Shown: piece after piece, positions 52,420 to 60,827 of the stretch | Position numbering within the stretch: the first letter of the stretch is position 1 | Layout of the letters: every line of letters begins with the position of its first letter | NCBI GenBank assembly: GCA_016286385.1 | Contig: JAEESO010000003.1 | Span: forward strand, 62,001 to 126,000 | Reading direction: 5' to 3' | DNA from: Bacteroidales bacterium | GTDB taxonomy: Bacteria; Bacteroidota; Bacteroidia; Bacteroidales; UBA932 | DNA length: 64,000 bases | Program-made: the position numbers and the translations under genes | Notes under the pieces: model-generated | What the model was told of the DNA's origin: nothing | What the model saw: the letters and a program-made list of their open reading frames with translations, nothing else | Database searches by the model: none

Positions 52420-53163
52420 ATGGTTTACAATAACCCCTTTTCCCTTGAGGGAAAAACCATTTTAGTCACCGGAGCTTCTTCCGGGATAGGGAAAAGCATC
52501 GCCATTGCGTGTTCCCAAATGGGCGGCACTGTAATCATCACCGGGCGGAATGAAGAACGGCTGCAGGAGACGATGAATCAATTAAGCGGAAGTGGGCATT
52601 CGGCCATCTCCGGAGACTTGACTGACGGGGAAGCCAGGCACAGGATTGCATCCTTGACACCTGCCTTGGACGGAGTGGTACATTGCGCCGGAATTGGGCA
52701 CACTAAAATGTGCAAGCAGATAGAAGAGAGCGACTTGCAGACTGTCATGGGCATCAATTTCAACGCCCAGGTTCTTCTGCAGAAAGAGCTGCAGTGCTGT
52801 AAGAAAATCAACAAGAAGGGCTCCATCGTTTTCATCTCGTCCATTGCAGTAACAAAAGCCATTGTTGCCAATGCTGTTTACAGTGCGTCCAAAGGAGCCA
52901 TCACTTCATACGCCAATTGTCTTCAGTTGGAACTTGCACCACGCCAAATCAGGGTTAATACGGTTCATCCGGCTATGGTATGGACAGATTTGATTTACAA
53001 TAGCGTATTGGGAGAAGAAGAGCTGAAGGCCGATATGGAGAAATACCCGCTGAAACGCTATGGGAATCCTGAAGATGTTGCATATCTGGTGGTTTATTTG
53101 CTCTCTGATGCATCTCAGTGGATGACCGGCAATCATATTGAAATCACAGGAGGATATAGATAA
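52420..53163 (+). CDS. SDR-family ketoacyl reductase-like oxidoreductase
   Basis: The 247-residue enzyme has the Rossmann motif TGASSGIG, a HCAGIG segment (NNAG variant), catalytic Ser in FISSIA, and YSASK with the active Tyr-Lys pair. The C-terminus ends in a FabG-like MTGNHIEITGGYR. FabG-type enzymes reduce 3-ketoacyl-ACP to 3-hydroxyacyl-ACP with NADPH. Placement directly before KASIII, ACP and a second KASIII supports an acyl-ACP substrate rather than a sugar. It follows the Fe-S/LbH fusion by nine bases. Confidence 0.9.
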   Translation: MVYNNPFSLEGKTILVTGASSGIGKSIAIACSQMGGTVIITGRNEERLQETMNQLSGSGHSAISGDLTDGEARHRIASLTPALDGVVHCAGIGHTKMCKQIEESDLQTVMGINFNAQVLLQKELQCCKKINKKGSIVFISSIAVTKAIVANAVYSASKGAITSYANCLQLELAPRQIRVNTVHPAMVWTDLIYNSVLGEEELKADMEKYPLKRYGNPEDVAYLVVYLLSDASQWMTGNHIEITGGYR

Positions 53164-53172
53164 GCTATTACT

Positions 53173-54138
53173 ATGGCGTTCATAAAAGCACTCTCCTACT
53201 ATCTGCCAGAGCGGATCATAACAAATGAGGAACTCTGCCAAGAGCTAGATGACCCCAAGATCGATTCTTTGTCAAAGCAGGCTGGAATTCGCGTAAGACA
53301 CGTGGCGGCACCTCATCAAACTGCTGCTGATATGGCAATAGAAGCTGCCAGAAACCTTTTCAAAGAGTACGGAATTAATCCAACGGATATTGGTTTTGTC
53401 CTGTATTGTACGCAGTGTTCAGACTATCAGATTCCGTCATCCTCTTGCATTATTCAAGATCAATTGGGGATTCCTGTCACTGCAGGAGCCGTAACCATTG
53501 ATTCCGGTTGCTCCGGCTTTGTATATGGTCTTGCCCTTGCAAACAGTCTGATTGAGGCCGGTGTTTCTGACAGTGTCCTATTTCTCACATCCGATACTTC
53601 AAGTAAAAACTTACTTCCGAAAGATAAGAACCGGATGCTGTTCGGGGATGCTGCGGCGGCCACACTCATCGGCAAAGAAGGAATAGCGGAAATAGGGGAA
53701 TTCGTCCTTGGGACAGACGGAAGTGGATACGACAAACTTATAATAAGAAATGGAGGGAGCCGCAATAAAGCCAAGGATGGGTCTGACGGAGACTATGTCT
53801 ATATGGACGGAGAAGCCATCTTCAATTTCACAATGGAAAGGGTCCCTCCCATGATTACCCAAGTCCTCTCCAGCAATGGCATCAGTCAGGATCTCATTGA
53901 TTACTATGTCTTTCATCAGCCCAACAAGTTTATGCTTACCATGCTGAGAAAGATTTGCGGCATACCGAAGGAGAAGTTTTATATTAACCTGGAAGAAACA
54001 GGAAATACCACATCCTCGTCCGTGCCTGTCGGTTTGGCAAATTGTATCGCTGATGGAACCATTCATCAGGGAATGAACGTGATGATTTCCGGATTTGGCG
54101 TTGGACTATCTTGGGGTGGAGCTGTTTTGAAGTTTTAA
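53173..54138 (+). CDS. Ketoacyl-ACP synthase III-like enzyme, copy 1
   Basis: The 321-residue enzyme keeps the complete KASIII triad: Cys113 in DSGCSGFVYG, His248 in VFHQPN and Asn278 in GNTTSS. KASIII enzymes condense acyl-CoA with malonyl-ACP or transfer acyl groups. This copy lies in a polysaccharide cluster, not in a fatty-acid locus, and is followed 12 bases later by a dedicated ACP. It is similar in layout to the second copy downstream but clearly diverged, so the two probably handle different steps or substrates, or form a heterodimer. Confidence 0.92.
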   Translation: MAFIKALSYYLPERIITNEELCQELDDPKIDSLSKQAGIRVRHVAAPHQTAADMAIEAARNLFKEYGINPTDIGFVLYCTQCSDYQIPSSSCIIQDQLGIPVTAGAVTIDSGCSGFVYGLALANSLIEAGVSDSVLFLTSDTSSKNLLPKDKNRMLFGDAAAATLIGKEGIAEIGEFVLGTDGSGYDKLIIRNGGSRNKAKDGSDGDYVYMDGEAIFNFTMERVPPMITQVLSSNGISQDLIDYYVFHQPNKFMLTMLRKICGIPKEKFYINLEETGNTTSSSVPVGLANCIADGTIHQGMNVMISGFGVGLSWGGAVLKF

Positions 54139-54150
54139 ATTTTATACCAT

Positions 54151-54372
54151 ATGACACTTGACGGATTTGTTGCCATTTTTGCAGACTTATTAGAAGATAC
54201 CGATCCTTCAGAAATTGGTCCTGACACCTATTATCAGGAGCTGGATGAGTGGAGTTCCTTACTTAATCTGGGCGTTATCGCAATGGTGAAAACCCAAATG
54301 GGTAAAGACATCACCATCAAGGAAATACGCGGCTGCGAAACAATTAAGGACCTTTACGAGCATCTGCAGTAG
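54151..54372 (+). CDS. Small acyl carrier protein
   Basis: The 73-residue protein has the size and helical pattern of ACP. The phosphopantetheine site is probably Ser36 in EWSSLLNL. This WSSL differs from the DSL of primary-metabolism ACPs, but related WDSL forms occur in secondary pathways. It lies between two KASIII genes, three bases before the second. A dedicated ACP indicates an acyl chain built or carried for the glycan rather than drawn directly from the fatty-acid pool. Confidence 0.8.
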   Translation: MTLDGFVAIFADLLEDTDPSEIGPDTYYQELDEWSSLLNLGVIAMVKTQMGKDITIKEIRGCETIKDLYEHLQ

Positions 54373-54375
54373 AGT

Positions 54376-55377
54376 ATGGCCTTCATCAGGGCTATAAGTT
54401 ATTACCTTCCGGAAAGACTCCTTGACAATTTTGAACTGTCAAGCATATTTCCGGAATGGAGCATAGACAAAATCTCTTCAAAGGTAGGGATAACCTCCAG
54501 ACATCTTGCCTCTGAAGATGAGACTGCCGGCGATTTGGCGGTGAAAGCCGCAGAGTCGCTGTTTTCTGAATATGGCATCGAACGGGAGTCGGTTGACTTT
54601 GTCCTTCTATGCACACAAAGCCCGGACTATTTACTTCCCACCACTGCCTGTATCATTCAAGACCGCTTGCGGATTCCGCAATCTGCGGGAGCGCTTGATT
54701 TCAACCTTGGCTGCTCAGGCTTTGTGTATGGACTTGCTCTGGCAAAAGGCTTGATAGCCGGCGCAATGGCTCATAATGTGCTTTTACTGACAGCGGAAAC
54801 ATACAGCAAATATCTCCATCCTTCCGATAAAGGCAACCGTTCCATTTTCGGGGATGGTGCTGCGGCCTGTCTTGTCTCAGAAACCGGATTTGCCCAGATA
54901 GGTGAGTTCGTTCTGGGAACAGACGGCAGCGGTTATGATAAACTGATCGTGCGCGATGGCGGAGCCCGTCACCGTGAAAAAAACGGCAAGGTGGTCCAGG
55001 ATGAGTCCGGCAGCGAAATGAGGGATGATTTCCTTTATATGAACGGCGGGGACATATTTAATTTCACCTTGAAGGTAATCCCCGAACTGGAAAAGCAGGT
55101 TCTTCAAAAAAACGGGCTGGAAGAGAAAGACGTTGATTATTTTGTTTTCCATCAGGCAAACAAGTTGATGCTTGAAACTGTCCGTAAGGTTTGCAGCATT
55201 GCCCCGGAACGCTTTTACTTGAATATGGAACAAGTAGGCAATACAGTTTCTTCCACTATTCCCATTGCACTGAAAGACTGCATGGACAACGGTACTGTTT
55301 CCTCCGGGATGACGGTTATGATAGCTGGATTTGGTGTGGGCCTTAGCTGGGGTGGAACAGTTTTGAAGTGGCTATGA
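54376..55377 (+). CDS. Ketoacyl-ACP synthase III-like enzyme, copy 2
   Basis: The 333-residue enzyme has Cys113 in NLGCSGFVYG, His259 in VFHQAN and Asn289 in GNTVSS, so it should be catalytically intact. It carries a short extra charged loop around 200-215 (HREKNGKVVQDESGSE) absent from copy 1. Its N-terminus (MAFIRAISYYLPERLL) parallels copy 1 (MAFIKALSYYLPERII), pointing to duplication followed by divergence. The stop overlaps the start of the aldo/keto reductase gene by four bases. Confidence 0.92.
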   Translation: MAFIRAISYYLPERLLDNFELSSIFPEWSIDKISSKVGITSRHLASEDETAGDLAVKAAESLFSEYGIERESVDFVLLCTQSPDYLLPTTACIIQDRLRIPQSAGALDFNLGCSGFVYGLALAKGLIAGAMAHNVLLLTAETYSKYLHPSDKGNRSIFGDGAAACLVSETGFAQIGEFVLGTDGSGYDKLIVRDGGARHREKNGKVVQDESGSEMRDDFLYMNGGDIFNFTLKVIPELEKQVLQKNGLEEKDVDYFVFHQANKLMLETVRKVCSIAPERFYLNMEQVGNTVSSTIPIALKDCMDNGTVSSGMTVMIAGFGVGLSWGGTVLKWL

Positions 55378-56243
55378 CGGATATTCCTTCCATCGGTATC
55401 GGCCCTGGAGGGGCGTGGTATAGCGGGCGCGTGAACAATCTTCTGAAGCGGGTTTACGTGCATTTCATAGGAGCACCCTTGCTGGAGCATAAGTATGTCA
55501 ATGCCGTTGCTCACGCCTTGAAACTTGGCTACAGGCTTGTGGACTATTCTTCCGCTTATGGCGACGGAAAGCTGCTGCAAAAGGCTATTCGTAAAAGCGG
55601 CGTAAAGCGTGAGGATCTCTTCATAACTACCCGTGTAAGCAACCGGGCCCAGATTAACAGCCGGGTTCGGGAGGAGTTTATGAGATTCCTGAAGAATATG
55701 CAGCTGGACTGCGTAGACCTGCTCCAGTTCCATTGGCCTGTAACGGACCTGTACCTTGACACATGGCGGGAGATGGAGAAGCTGAAAGACGAAGGACTGG
55801 TGAGGCATCTTGGCGTTGCCAATTGCCACCAGCATCATCTGGAAGAGATATTCAAGGTGTGCAAGTACCGTCCGGAAGTAGGTCAGTTCGAAATCCATCC
55901 GCTATTTACCCAGAAGCCGCTGATTGCTTACTACAAGCAGCAAGGTATTGTGGTTGAGGCATATACGCCTATTGCCCGTTACGACGACAGATTGGTGAGA
56001 CTGCCCGTGCTTAAGCGTCTTGAGAAGAAGTACAACAAGACTTTTGTACAGATAATACTCCGGTGGCACGTGCAAAACGGGGTGATTCCACTTGTGCGCT
56101 CTTTGAATCCAGAGCACCAGAAAGAGAACCTCAACATCTTTGACTTCTCCCTGTCGCAGGATGATATGGCCGCCATAGACGCTGTCAATATCAACTCCCG
56201 TCTCAGGTACGACCCCGACAACTGCGACTTTTCAATCCTCTGA
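55374..56243 (+). CDS. Aldo/keto reductase family protein with Lys-to-Arg change
   Basis: The 289-residue protein (start chosen at the ATGA overlap) shows the AKR TIM-barrel pattern. The catalytic Asp57 and Tyr62 are in VDYSSAYGDG, His120 is in LLQFHWP, and an SLNPEHQKENLNIFDF segment binds NADPH. At the position of the catalytic Lys (usual form FITTK) it has FITTR, Arg87. This may change the reaction or reduce activity. In context it could reduce an aldehyde or ketone on the acyl group or sugar precursor. A nucleotide-sugar substrate is also possible. Confidence 0.85.
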   Translation: MTDIPSIGIGPGGAWYSGRVNNLLKRVYVHFIGAPLLEHKYVNAVAHALKLGYRLVDYSSAYGDGKLLQKAIRKSGVKREDLFITTRVSNRAQINSRVREEFMRFLKNMQLDCVDLLQFHWPVTDLYLDTWREMEKLKDEGLVRHLGVANCHQHHLEEIFKVCKYRPEVGQFEIHPLFTQKPLIAYYKQQGIVVEAYTPIARYDDRLVRLPVLKRLEKKYNKTFVQIILRWHVQNGVIPLVRSLNPEHQKENLNIFDFSLSQDDMAAIDAVNINSRLRYDPDNCDFSIL

Positions 56244-56253
56244 TATCGGCCCT

Positions 56254-57780
56254 ATGGACAGCCCTGGGGGAAATAAGACCATAGCTAAAAATACGCTGTT
56301 CCTCTATCTGAGGATGCTCATCATCATGGTGGTGACACTGTACACCAGCAGGGTGATTCTGCAGGTGCTGGGTGTGGATGACTATGGTCTGTACCAGACT
56401 GTCGGAGGCGTAGTCGGTTTCCTTGCATTCATAAACAATTCTTTATCGGCAGGTTCTTCACGTTTCATCACGTTTGCCCTTGGGCAGAACGACAAGGATA
56501 TCCTGAAAAAGACTTTTTCAACTACATTTGTTTCACATTTACTGATTGGACTGACAATAGTGCTTGTAGCTGAAACCGCAGGGCTGTGGTACGTAAACAC
56601 AAAAATGGTCATTCCCGCTTCGCGCTACTCAGCGGCATTGATTGTCTATCAGATATCCATCCTGACTGCATTCATCACTTTTATCCAGGTGCCCTTCAGC
56701 GCAGAAGTAATAGCACACGAGAGGATGTCTGTGTTTGCCTATACGGGGATAGCCGAAGCTGTGAGCAAACTTGGTATCGTCTATCTGCTCTCGATAGGTG
56801 GCATTGACAAACTGGTGCTGTATGCTGTGCTGCTTCTGGTTGTGCAGCTATGCCTGTTTGGCTTTTATGTTTTTTACGACGGGCGCAACTTCGAGGAGTC
56901 GGGGTTCAGGCTGAACTTCGACAAGAAATTGTTTGGGCAGATATTCAGTTTTTCCGGCTGGAGCTTGTTCTCAAACGGAGCTTATGCCTTGTCGAATCAG
57001 GGAATTCTGCTGCTGCTCAACAAGTTCTTTGCCCCGGCAGTTGTGACAGCCCGTTCGATATCTCTTCAGGTGAACAGCGTAGCCACTCACTTTGTGCAGA
57101 ATTTCCGTACTGCTGCAAACCCGCAGATTGTCAAGCGGTATGCAGCTGGTGACGTGGCAGGATCAAAGAGCCTGCTGCTTGACTCCACAAAATTTGCCTA
57201 CTATTTAATGCTCTTGATAGTCTTGCCGCTGTTTTTCATCGCAGACCCTCTGCTACGTCTGTGGCTGGTGGAGGTCCCGGAATTTACTCTGGCATTTCTG
57301 CAGATTGTGTTGGCTCAGAGCCTGATTCAGGTATTTGATTTGTCGTTCTACACTGCCTTGTATGCCAAGGGGAGGATTAAGGAAAATGCCATTTTTTCGC
57401 CCTTGGTGGGTTACCTGTGCTTCCCTATTGTGTACCTGCTGTTCAAAAGCGGGTGTTCTCCGCTGGCTTTGTCGTGGGCTTTCCTGGTTGGTGCTGCAGT
57501 TTTGAGTCTGGCTGTCAAGCCCATATTGCTTAACAGGATATGCGACTATAGTTGGAAGGAACTGCTTAGTGTTTACTGGACTTGCTTCAAGGTCACGCTT
57601 GTTGCCGTGCCCGTACCGTTGCTCTCATATATGAAGTTGGGAGTGAACACAATTTGGACAAGCATAGCCGTAGCCATAGTATCGCTGCTCTCCGTGTCTG
57701 TGTCTGTCTGGTTTATAGGTCTCGTTTCCGATACCCGTCAGCGGCTGCTGGAGGCTGTAAGAAGTAAAGTGGGCATTTAG
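56254..57780 (+). CDS. Wzx-type lipid-linked oligosaccharide flippase
   Basis: The 508-residue membrane protein has 12-14 predicted membrane segments and the typical start KNTLFLYLRMLIIMVVTLYT. SRVILQVLGVDDYGLYQTVG places it in the polysaccharide branch of the MATE-like flippase superfamily. It would flip undecaprenyl-linked repeat units to the periplasm. It follows the aldo/keto reductase by ten bases. Together with the polymerase-like gene downstream it indicates a Wzx/Wzy-dependent pathway. Confidence 0.9.
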   Translation: MDSPGGNKTIAKNTLFLYLRMLIIMVVTLYTSRVILQVLGVDDYGLYQTVGGVVGFLAFINNSLSAGSSRFITFALGQNDKDILKKTFSTTFVSHLLIGLTIVLVAETAGLWYVNTKMVIPASRYSAALIVYQISILTAFITFIQVPFSAEVIAHERMSVFAYTGIAEAVSKLGIVYLLSIGGIDKLVLYAVLLLVVQLCLFGFYVFYDGRNFEESGFRLNFDKKLFGQIFSFSGWSLFSNGAYALSNQGILLLLNKFFAPAVVTARSISLQVNSVATHFVQNFRTAANPQIVKRYAAGDVAGSKSLLLDSTKFAYYLMLLIVLPLFFIADPLLRLWLVEVPEFTLAFLQIVLAQSLIQVFDLSFYTALYAKGRIKENAIFSPLVGYLCFPIVYLLFKSGCSPLALSWAFLVGAAVLSLAVKPILLNRICDYSWKELLSVYWTCFKVTLVAVPVPLLSYMKLGVNTIWTSIAVAIVSLLSVSVSVWFIGLVSDTRQRLLEAVRSKVGI

Positions 57781-57781
57781 G

Positions 57782-58930
57782 ATGAAGATAGGAATTCTCA
57801 CACAACCCCTGCGCAACAACTATGGCGGGCTTCTCCAAAACTTTGCCCTCCAGCAGGTTCTGAATGGGATGGGGCATCAGGCGGAGACGGTAGATTGGAT
57901 GGATGAGTGCAGCCCGCTGCGAACGATGCTGGCCAGGGCCAAAAAGACGCTGCTGAGTTATATCCGTAAGGGAGTTGAGGCTCCCCGCTATAAGCCCACC
58001 GCAGAGGAAGTGGCGGTTATATCGCGGAACACAAGGCTTTTCGTTCAGCGCCACATCAGGGTGTGCCCCATGCACGTAGCACGCCCGGAAGATTTCCTCA
58101 GCGTTGACAACATGTTTGGCTATGATGGCTACGTTGTTGGCAGCGACCAAGTTTGGCGTCCCGGCTACAATGCGTTTCTCACTTCTATGTTCCTTGATTT
58201 TGTTAGGCGCAAAGATGTGAGGCGCGTTGCCTATGCCGCGTCGTTTGGCACGTCCGATTGGGAATTTTCACCCCAAATGACCCAGGAGTGCGGACAGCTG
58301 TCTAAACATTTTGACTTGATAACTGTACGTGAAGATAGCGGAGTTTCTTTATGCCGGGAGCATTTGGGCGTTGATGCCAGTTTAGTACTGGACCCGACAA
58401 TGCTTCTGAATAGAAGGGACTATGAGCAACTGGTAGCGGATGAGCATGCTCCGAAAAGTGTCGGAACCTTGTTATATTATATTCTTGACCCGTGTGAAGA
58501 AAAAAGACGGCTGGTTCAGCAAGTATCCAAACTGAGTGGCATGCAGCCTTTTACCGTTATGCCCAGGTTCTATGCCGATAAATGCACCCGGCAAACTGTG
58601 AAGAATCACATTGAGGACTGTGTACTCCTTCCGGTTTCATCGTGGTTGCGCGGCTTCATGGATGCAGAAATGACTGTGGTTGATTCTTTCCACGGAGCGG
58701 TGTTCTCCATTATTTTCAACAAACCCTTCTGGGTAATGGGCAACAGCAAACGCGGCAACGCCCGCTTTGAGTCGCTGCTTGGAACATTCGGGTTGCAGGA
58801 CAGGATGATTTCGCCTGGCCAAGCCAATACCATAGATTTTCTCAGGCCAATCGACTGGGAGAAGGTGAATTTAATTCTTGAACGGGAGAAAGAAAGGAGC
58901 CTGGAGCTTCTACGTCAAGGACTTGCCTGA
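57782..58930 (+). CDS. Polysaccharide pyruvyltransferase family protein
   Basis: The 382-residue protein begins MKIGILTQPLRNNYGGLLQNF. It has the family motif GSDQVWRPGYN near residue 120 and VVDSFHGAVFSIIFNKPFW in the C-terminal half, both typical of the CsaB/WcaK-like family. Members add ketal-linked pyruvate to sugars. F420-beta-like Fe-S proteins are commonly encoded close by, as here. It starts one base after the flippase stop. Whether it uses phosphoenolpyruvate cannot be read from sequence. Confidence 0.9.
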   Translation: MKIGILTQPLRNNYGGLLQNFALQQVLNGMGHQAETVDWMDECSPLRTMLARAKKTLLSYIRKGVEAPRYKPTAEEVAVISRNTRLFVQRHIRVCPMHVARPEDFLSVDNMFGYDGYVVGSDQVWRPGYNAFLTSMFLDFVRRKDVRRVAYAASFGTSDWEFSPQMTQECGQLSKHFDLITVREDSGVSLCREHLGVDASLVLDPTMLLNRRDYEQLVADEHAPKSVGTLLYYILDPCEEKRRLVQQVSKLSGMQPFTVMPRFYADKCTRQTVKNHIEDCVLLPVSSWLRGFMDAEMTVVDSFHGAVFSIIFNKPFWVMGNSKRGNARFESLLGTFGLQDRMISPGQANTIDFLRPIDWEKVNLILEREKERSLELLRQGLA

Positions 58931-59853
58931 TGGAACACAGACACGCATACTGCATAATAGCACACACAGATCCGCTTATGCTGCGCGTTCTGGTGGCCAT
59001 GCTGGACCATCCGCAGAACGACATCTACATTCACATAGACCGCAGGGTTGACATTGCTCCCTTCATGTCGGTGAAAACACGTTGGAGCAAAGTCTTTTTT
59101 CTTCCGCAAAGGCTGGCGGTGGAATGGGGAAATCCCGTGCAGATTGACACAGAACTTCTCATCTTCGGATATGCCCATGACCATGGCCCATATTCCTATT
59201 ATCACATGATGTCGGGACAAGATCTGCCGTTACGGCCGCAGGATTCCATCCACCGCTTCATGGACGAGGAACATCCTCACAGTGAATTTGTTACTGTAAA
59301 TGATGAGGGACCGGATTACCTTCAGGACCTGGACTACAAAACCCGCTACTACCATTTCTTTGTCAAAAGCCTGAGCGACACTAACCACAGCTTGTCACAT
59401 TATTGGCATTACTTCCTTCATGGCCTTGCCATAAGAATCCAGAAGTTACTGGGAGTAAGGAGGAAATATCCTATTGAACTCAAGAAGAGCCTGCACTTTG
59501 TAAGCATCACGCACGAATTCCTGTCCTATCTCCTCTCAAAGAAGGAATTCATCAAAAAAACCTTTGCCCACACGCTTTGCTGCGATGAGGTTTTCCTGCA
59601 AAGCATACTTTGGAATTCCCCCTTCCGGGACCGCTTGTACACCAGAGCCGACGGCGGGGTGGGAAGTATGCGAAAAGTAGTATGGATTAACCACAAAGCT
59701 CACATCTGGAACAAAGGGGACATTGATGAGTTACTCTCCTGTGAGGAGCTGTTTGCGCTGAAATTTACATCCCGGGACCCTGAACTGCTTCTGATGCTGG
59801 CCCGGCATAACGGCTGTCTTGATGCAGTAAAATCCATACTGATGCCCGAATGA
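58930..59853 (+). CDS. GT14-like beta-N-acetylglucosaminyl/xylosyltransferase
   Basis: The 307-residue enzyme begins with YCIIAHTDPLMLRVLVAMLD and IYIHIDRRVD, characteristic of core-2/I-branching-type GT14 enzymes. YYHMMSGQDLPLRPQDSIH and the later CCDEVFLQSILWNSPF are further matches. These bacterial homologues add a sugar to the growing repeat unit from a UDP-sugar donor. Start and previous stop share one base, and the end overlaps the GT2 gene by four bases, so translation is tightly coupled. Confidence 0.88.
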   Translation: MEHRHAYCIIAHTDPLMLRVLVAMLDHPQNDIYIHIDRRVDIAPFMSVKTRWSKVFFLPQRLAVEWGNPVQIDTELLIFGYAHDHGPYSYYHMMSGQDLPLRPQDSIHRFMDEEHPHSEFVTVNDEGPDYLQDLDYKTRYYHFFVKSLSDTNHSLSHYWHYFLHGLAIRIQKLLGVRRKYPIELKKSLHFVSITHEFLSYLLSKKEFIKKTFAHTLCCDEVFLQSILWNSPFRDRLYTRADGGVGSMRKVVWINHKAHIWNKGDIDELLSCEELFALKFTSRDPELLLMLARHNGCLDAVKSILMPE

Positions 59854-60818
59854 AAATATCCGTTGTCATACCTGTATACAGGGTAGAAAACTACATCCAG
59901 CGCTGCGTCCGTTCCCTTATGGAGCAGACCTATCAGGATGTGGAGTTTCTGTTCGTGGACGACGCCTCCGGAGACCGGAGTATGGATATTGTGCGGGATG
60001 TCGTTTCCGCTTACAGTCGCGACGTCCGCTTCTTGGCACACGAAGAGAACAAAGGCCTTCCATCGGCCAGGAATACCGGCCTGAGGGCGGCTAGCGGAGA
60101 GTATATTTACCACTGCGACTCTGACGACTGGCTGGAGCCAACAATGCTGGAAAAAATGGCCGCCGCCGCCAAGGCCGACGATGCCGACTTCGTTTACTGC
60201 GATTTCTTTCTCTCCTTTGCCGGGAATGAACGCTATATGCCCACCCCGGATTACGGGAGTTCCATGGAAGCCCTGGAAAAGGGTTTCCTCGCCGGACAGA
60301 TGAAATACAACGTATGGAATAAACTGGTCCGTCGCAGCCTGTACATGGACAACGGCATCTGTTCTCCCGAAGAGCACTGCAAGGGAGGTGAAGACCTGAT
60401 GATGGTGAAGATCCTGCGTATGTCCAGGCGGTGCGCCCGCGTTCCTGAAGCTTTGTACCATTACAACAGGGCAAACGAAAACGCCATTACCAAGACCCGC
60501 TCAAAGAGGCATTTCGACGATATAAAGGCAAACGCCGATGATGCAATTGCGTTTTTGCATGCCCACCCTATCCAGCATCCGGAATTTCTGGAGCTGTTCA
60601 AGCTGAATTTGAAGCTGCCGTTCCTCCTTGCCGGGGACACGCTGCACATCCAACTCTGGAAAGACTGGTATCCAGAGTCTAATGCCTATATCAAACAGAA
60701 CACCTGGCTTCCCGCCCGCACTATCCTGATTCAGAAATGGGCCGATAAGGGATGGTTCCTGCCGGTGCGCCTGTATGCATGGGCAGTCCGCATGTTTTAC
60801 CGCCTGAAATATAGTTAA
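59850..60818 (+). CDS. GT2-family glycosyltransferase
   Basis: The 322-residue enzyme starts MKISVVIPVYRVENYIQRCV. It contains FLFVDDASGD (nucleotide-sugar binding) and the metal-binding CDSDDW near residue 90. The acceptor domain follows with GEDLMMVKILRMSRR (an ED motif for the catalytic base). This is the classical GT-A fold. Donor and acceptor cannot be predicted. It overlaps the GT14 gene by four bases and precedes the polymerase by nine. Confidence 0.93.
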   Translation: MKISVVIPVYRVENYIQRCVRSLMEQTYQDVEFLFVDDASGDRSMDIVRDVVSAYSRDVRFLAHEENKGLPSARNTGLRAASGEYIYHCDSDDWLEPTMLEKMAAAAKADDADFVYCDFFLSFAGNERYMPTPDYGSSMEALEKGFLAGQMKYNVWNKLVRRSLYMDNGICSPEEHCKGGEDLMMVKILRMSRRCARVPEALYHYNRANENAITKTRSKRHFDDIKANADDAIAFLHAHPIQHPEFLELFKLNLKLPFLLAGDTLHIQLWKDWYPESNAYIKQNTWLPARTILIQKWADKGWFLPVRLYAWAVRMFYRLKYS

Positions 60819-60827
60819 CGGCACCAT

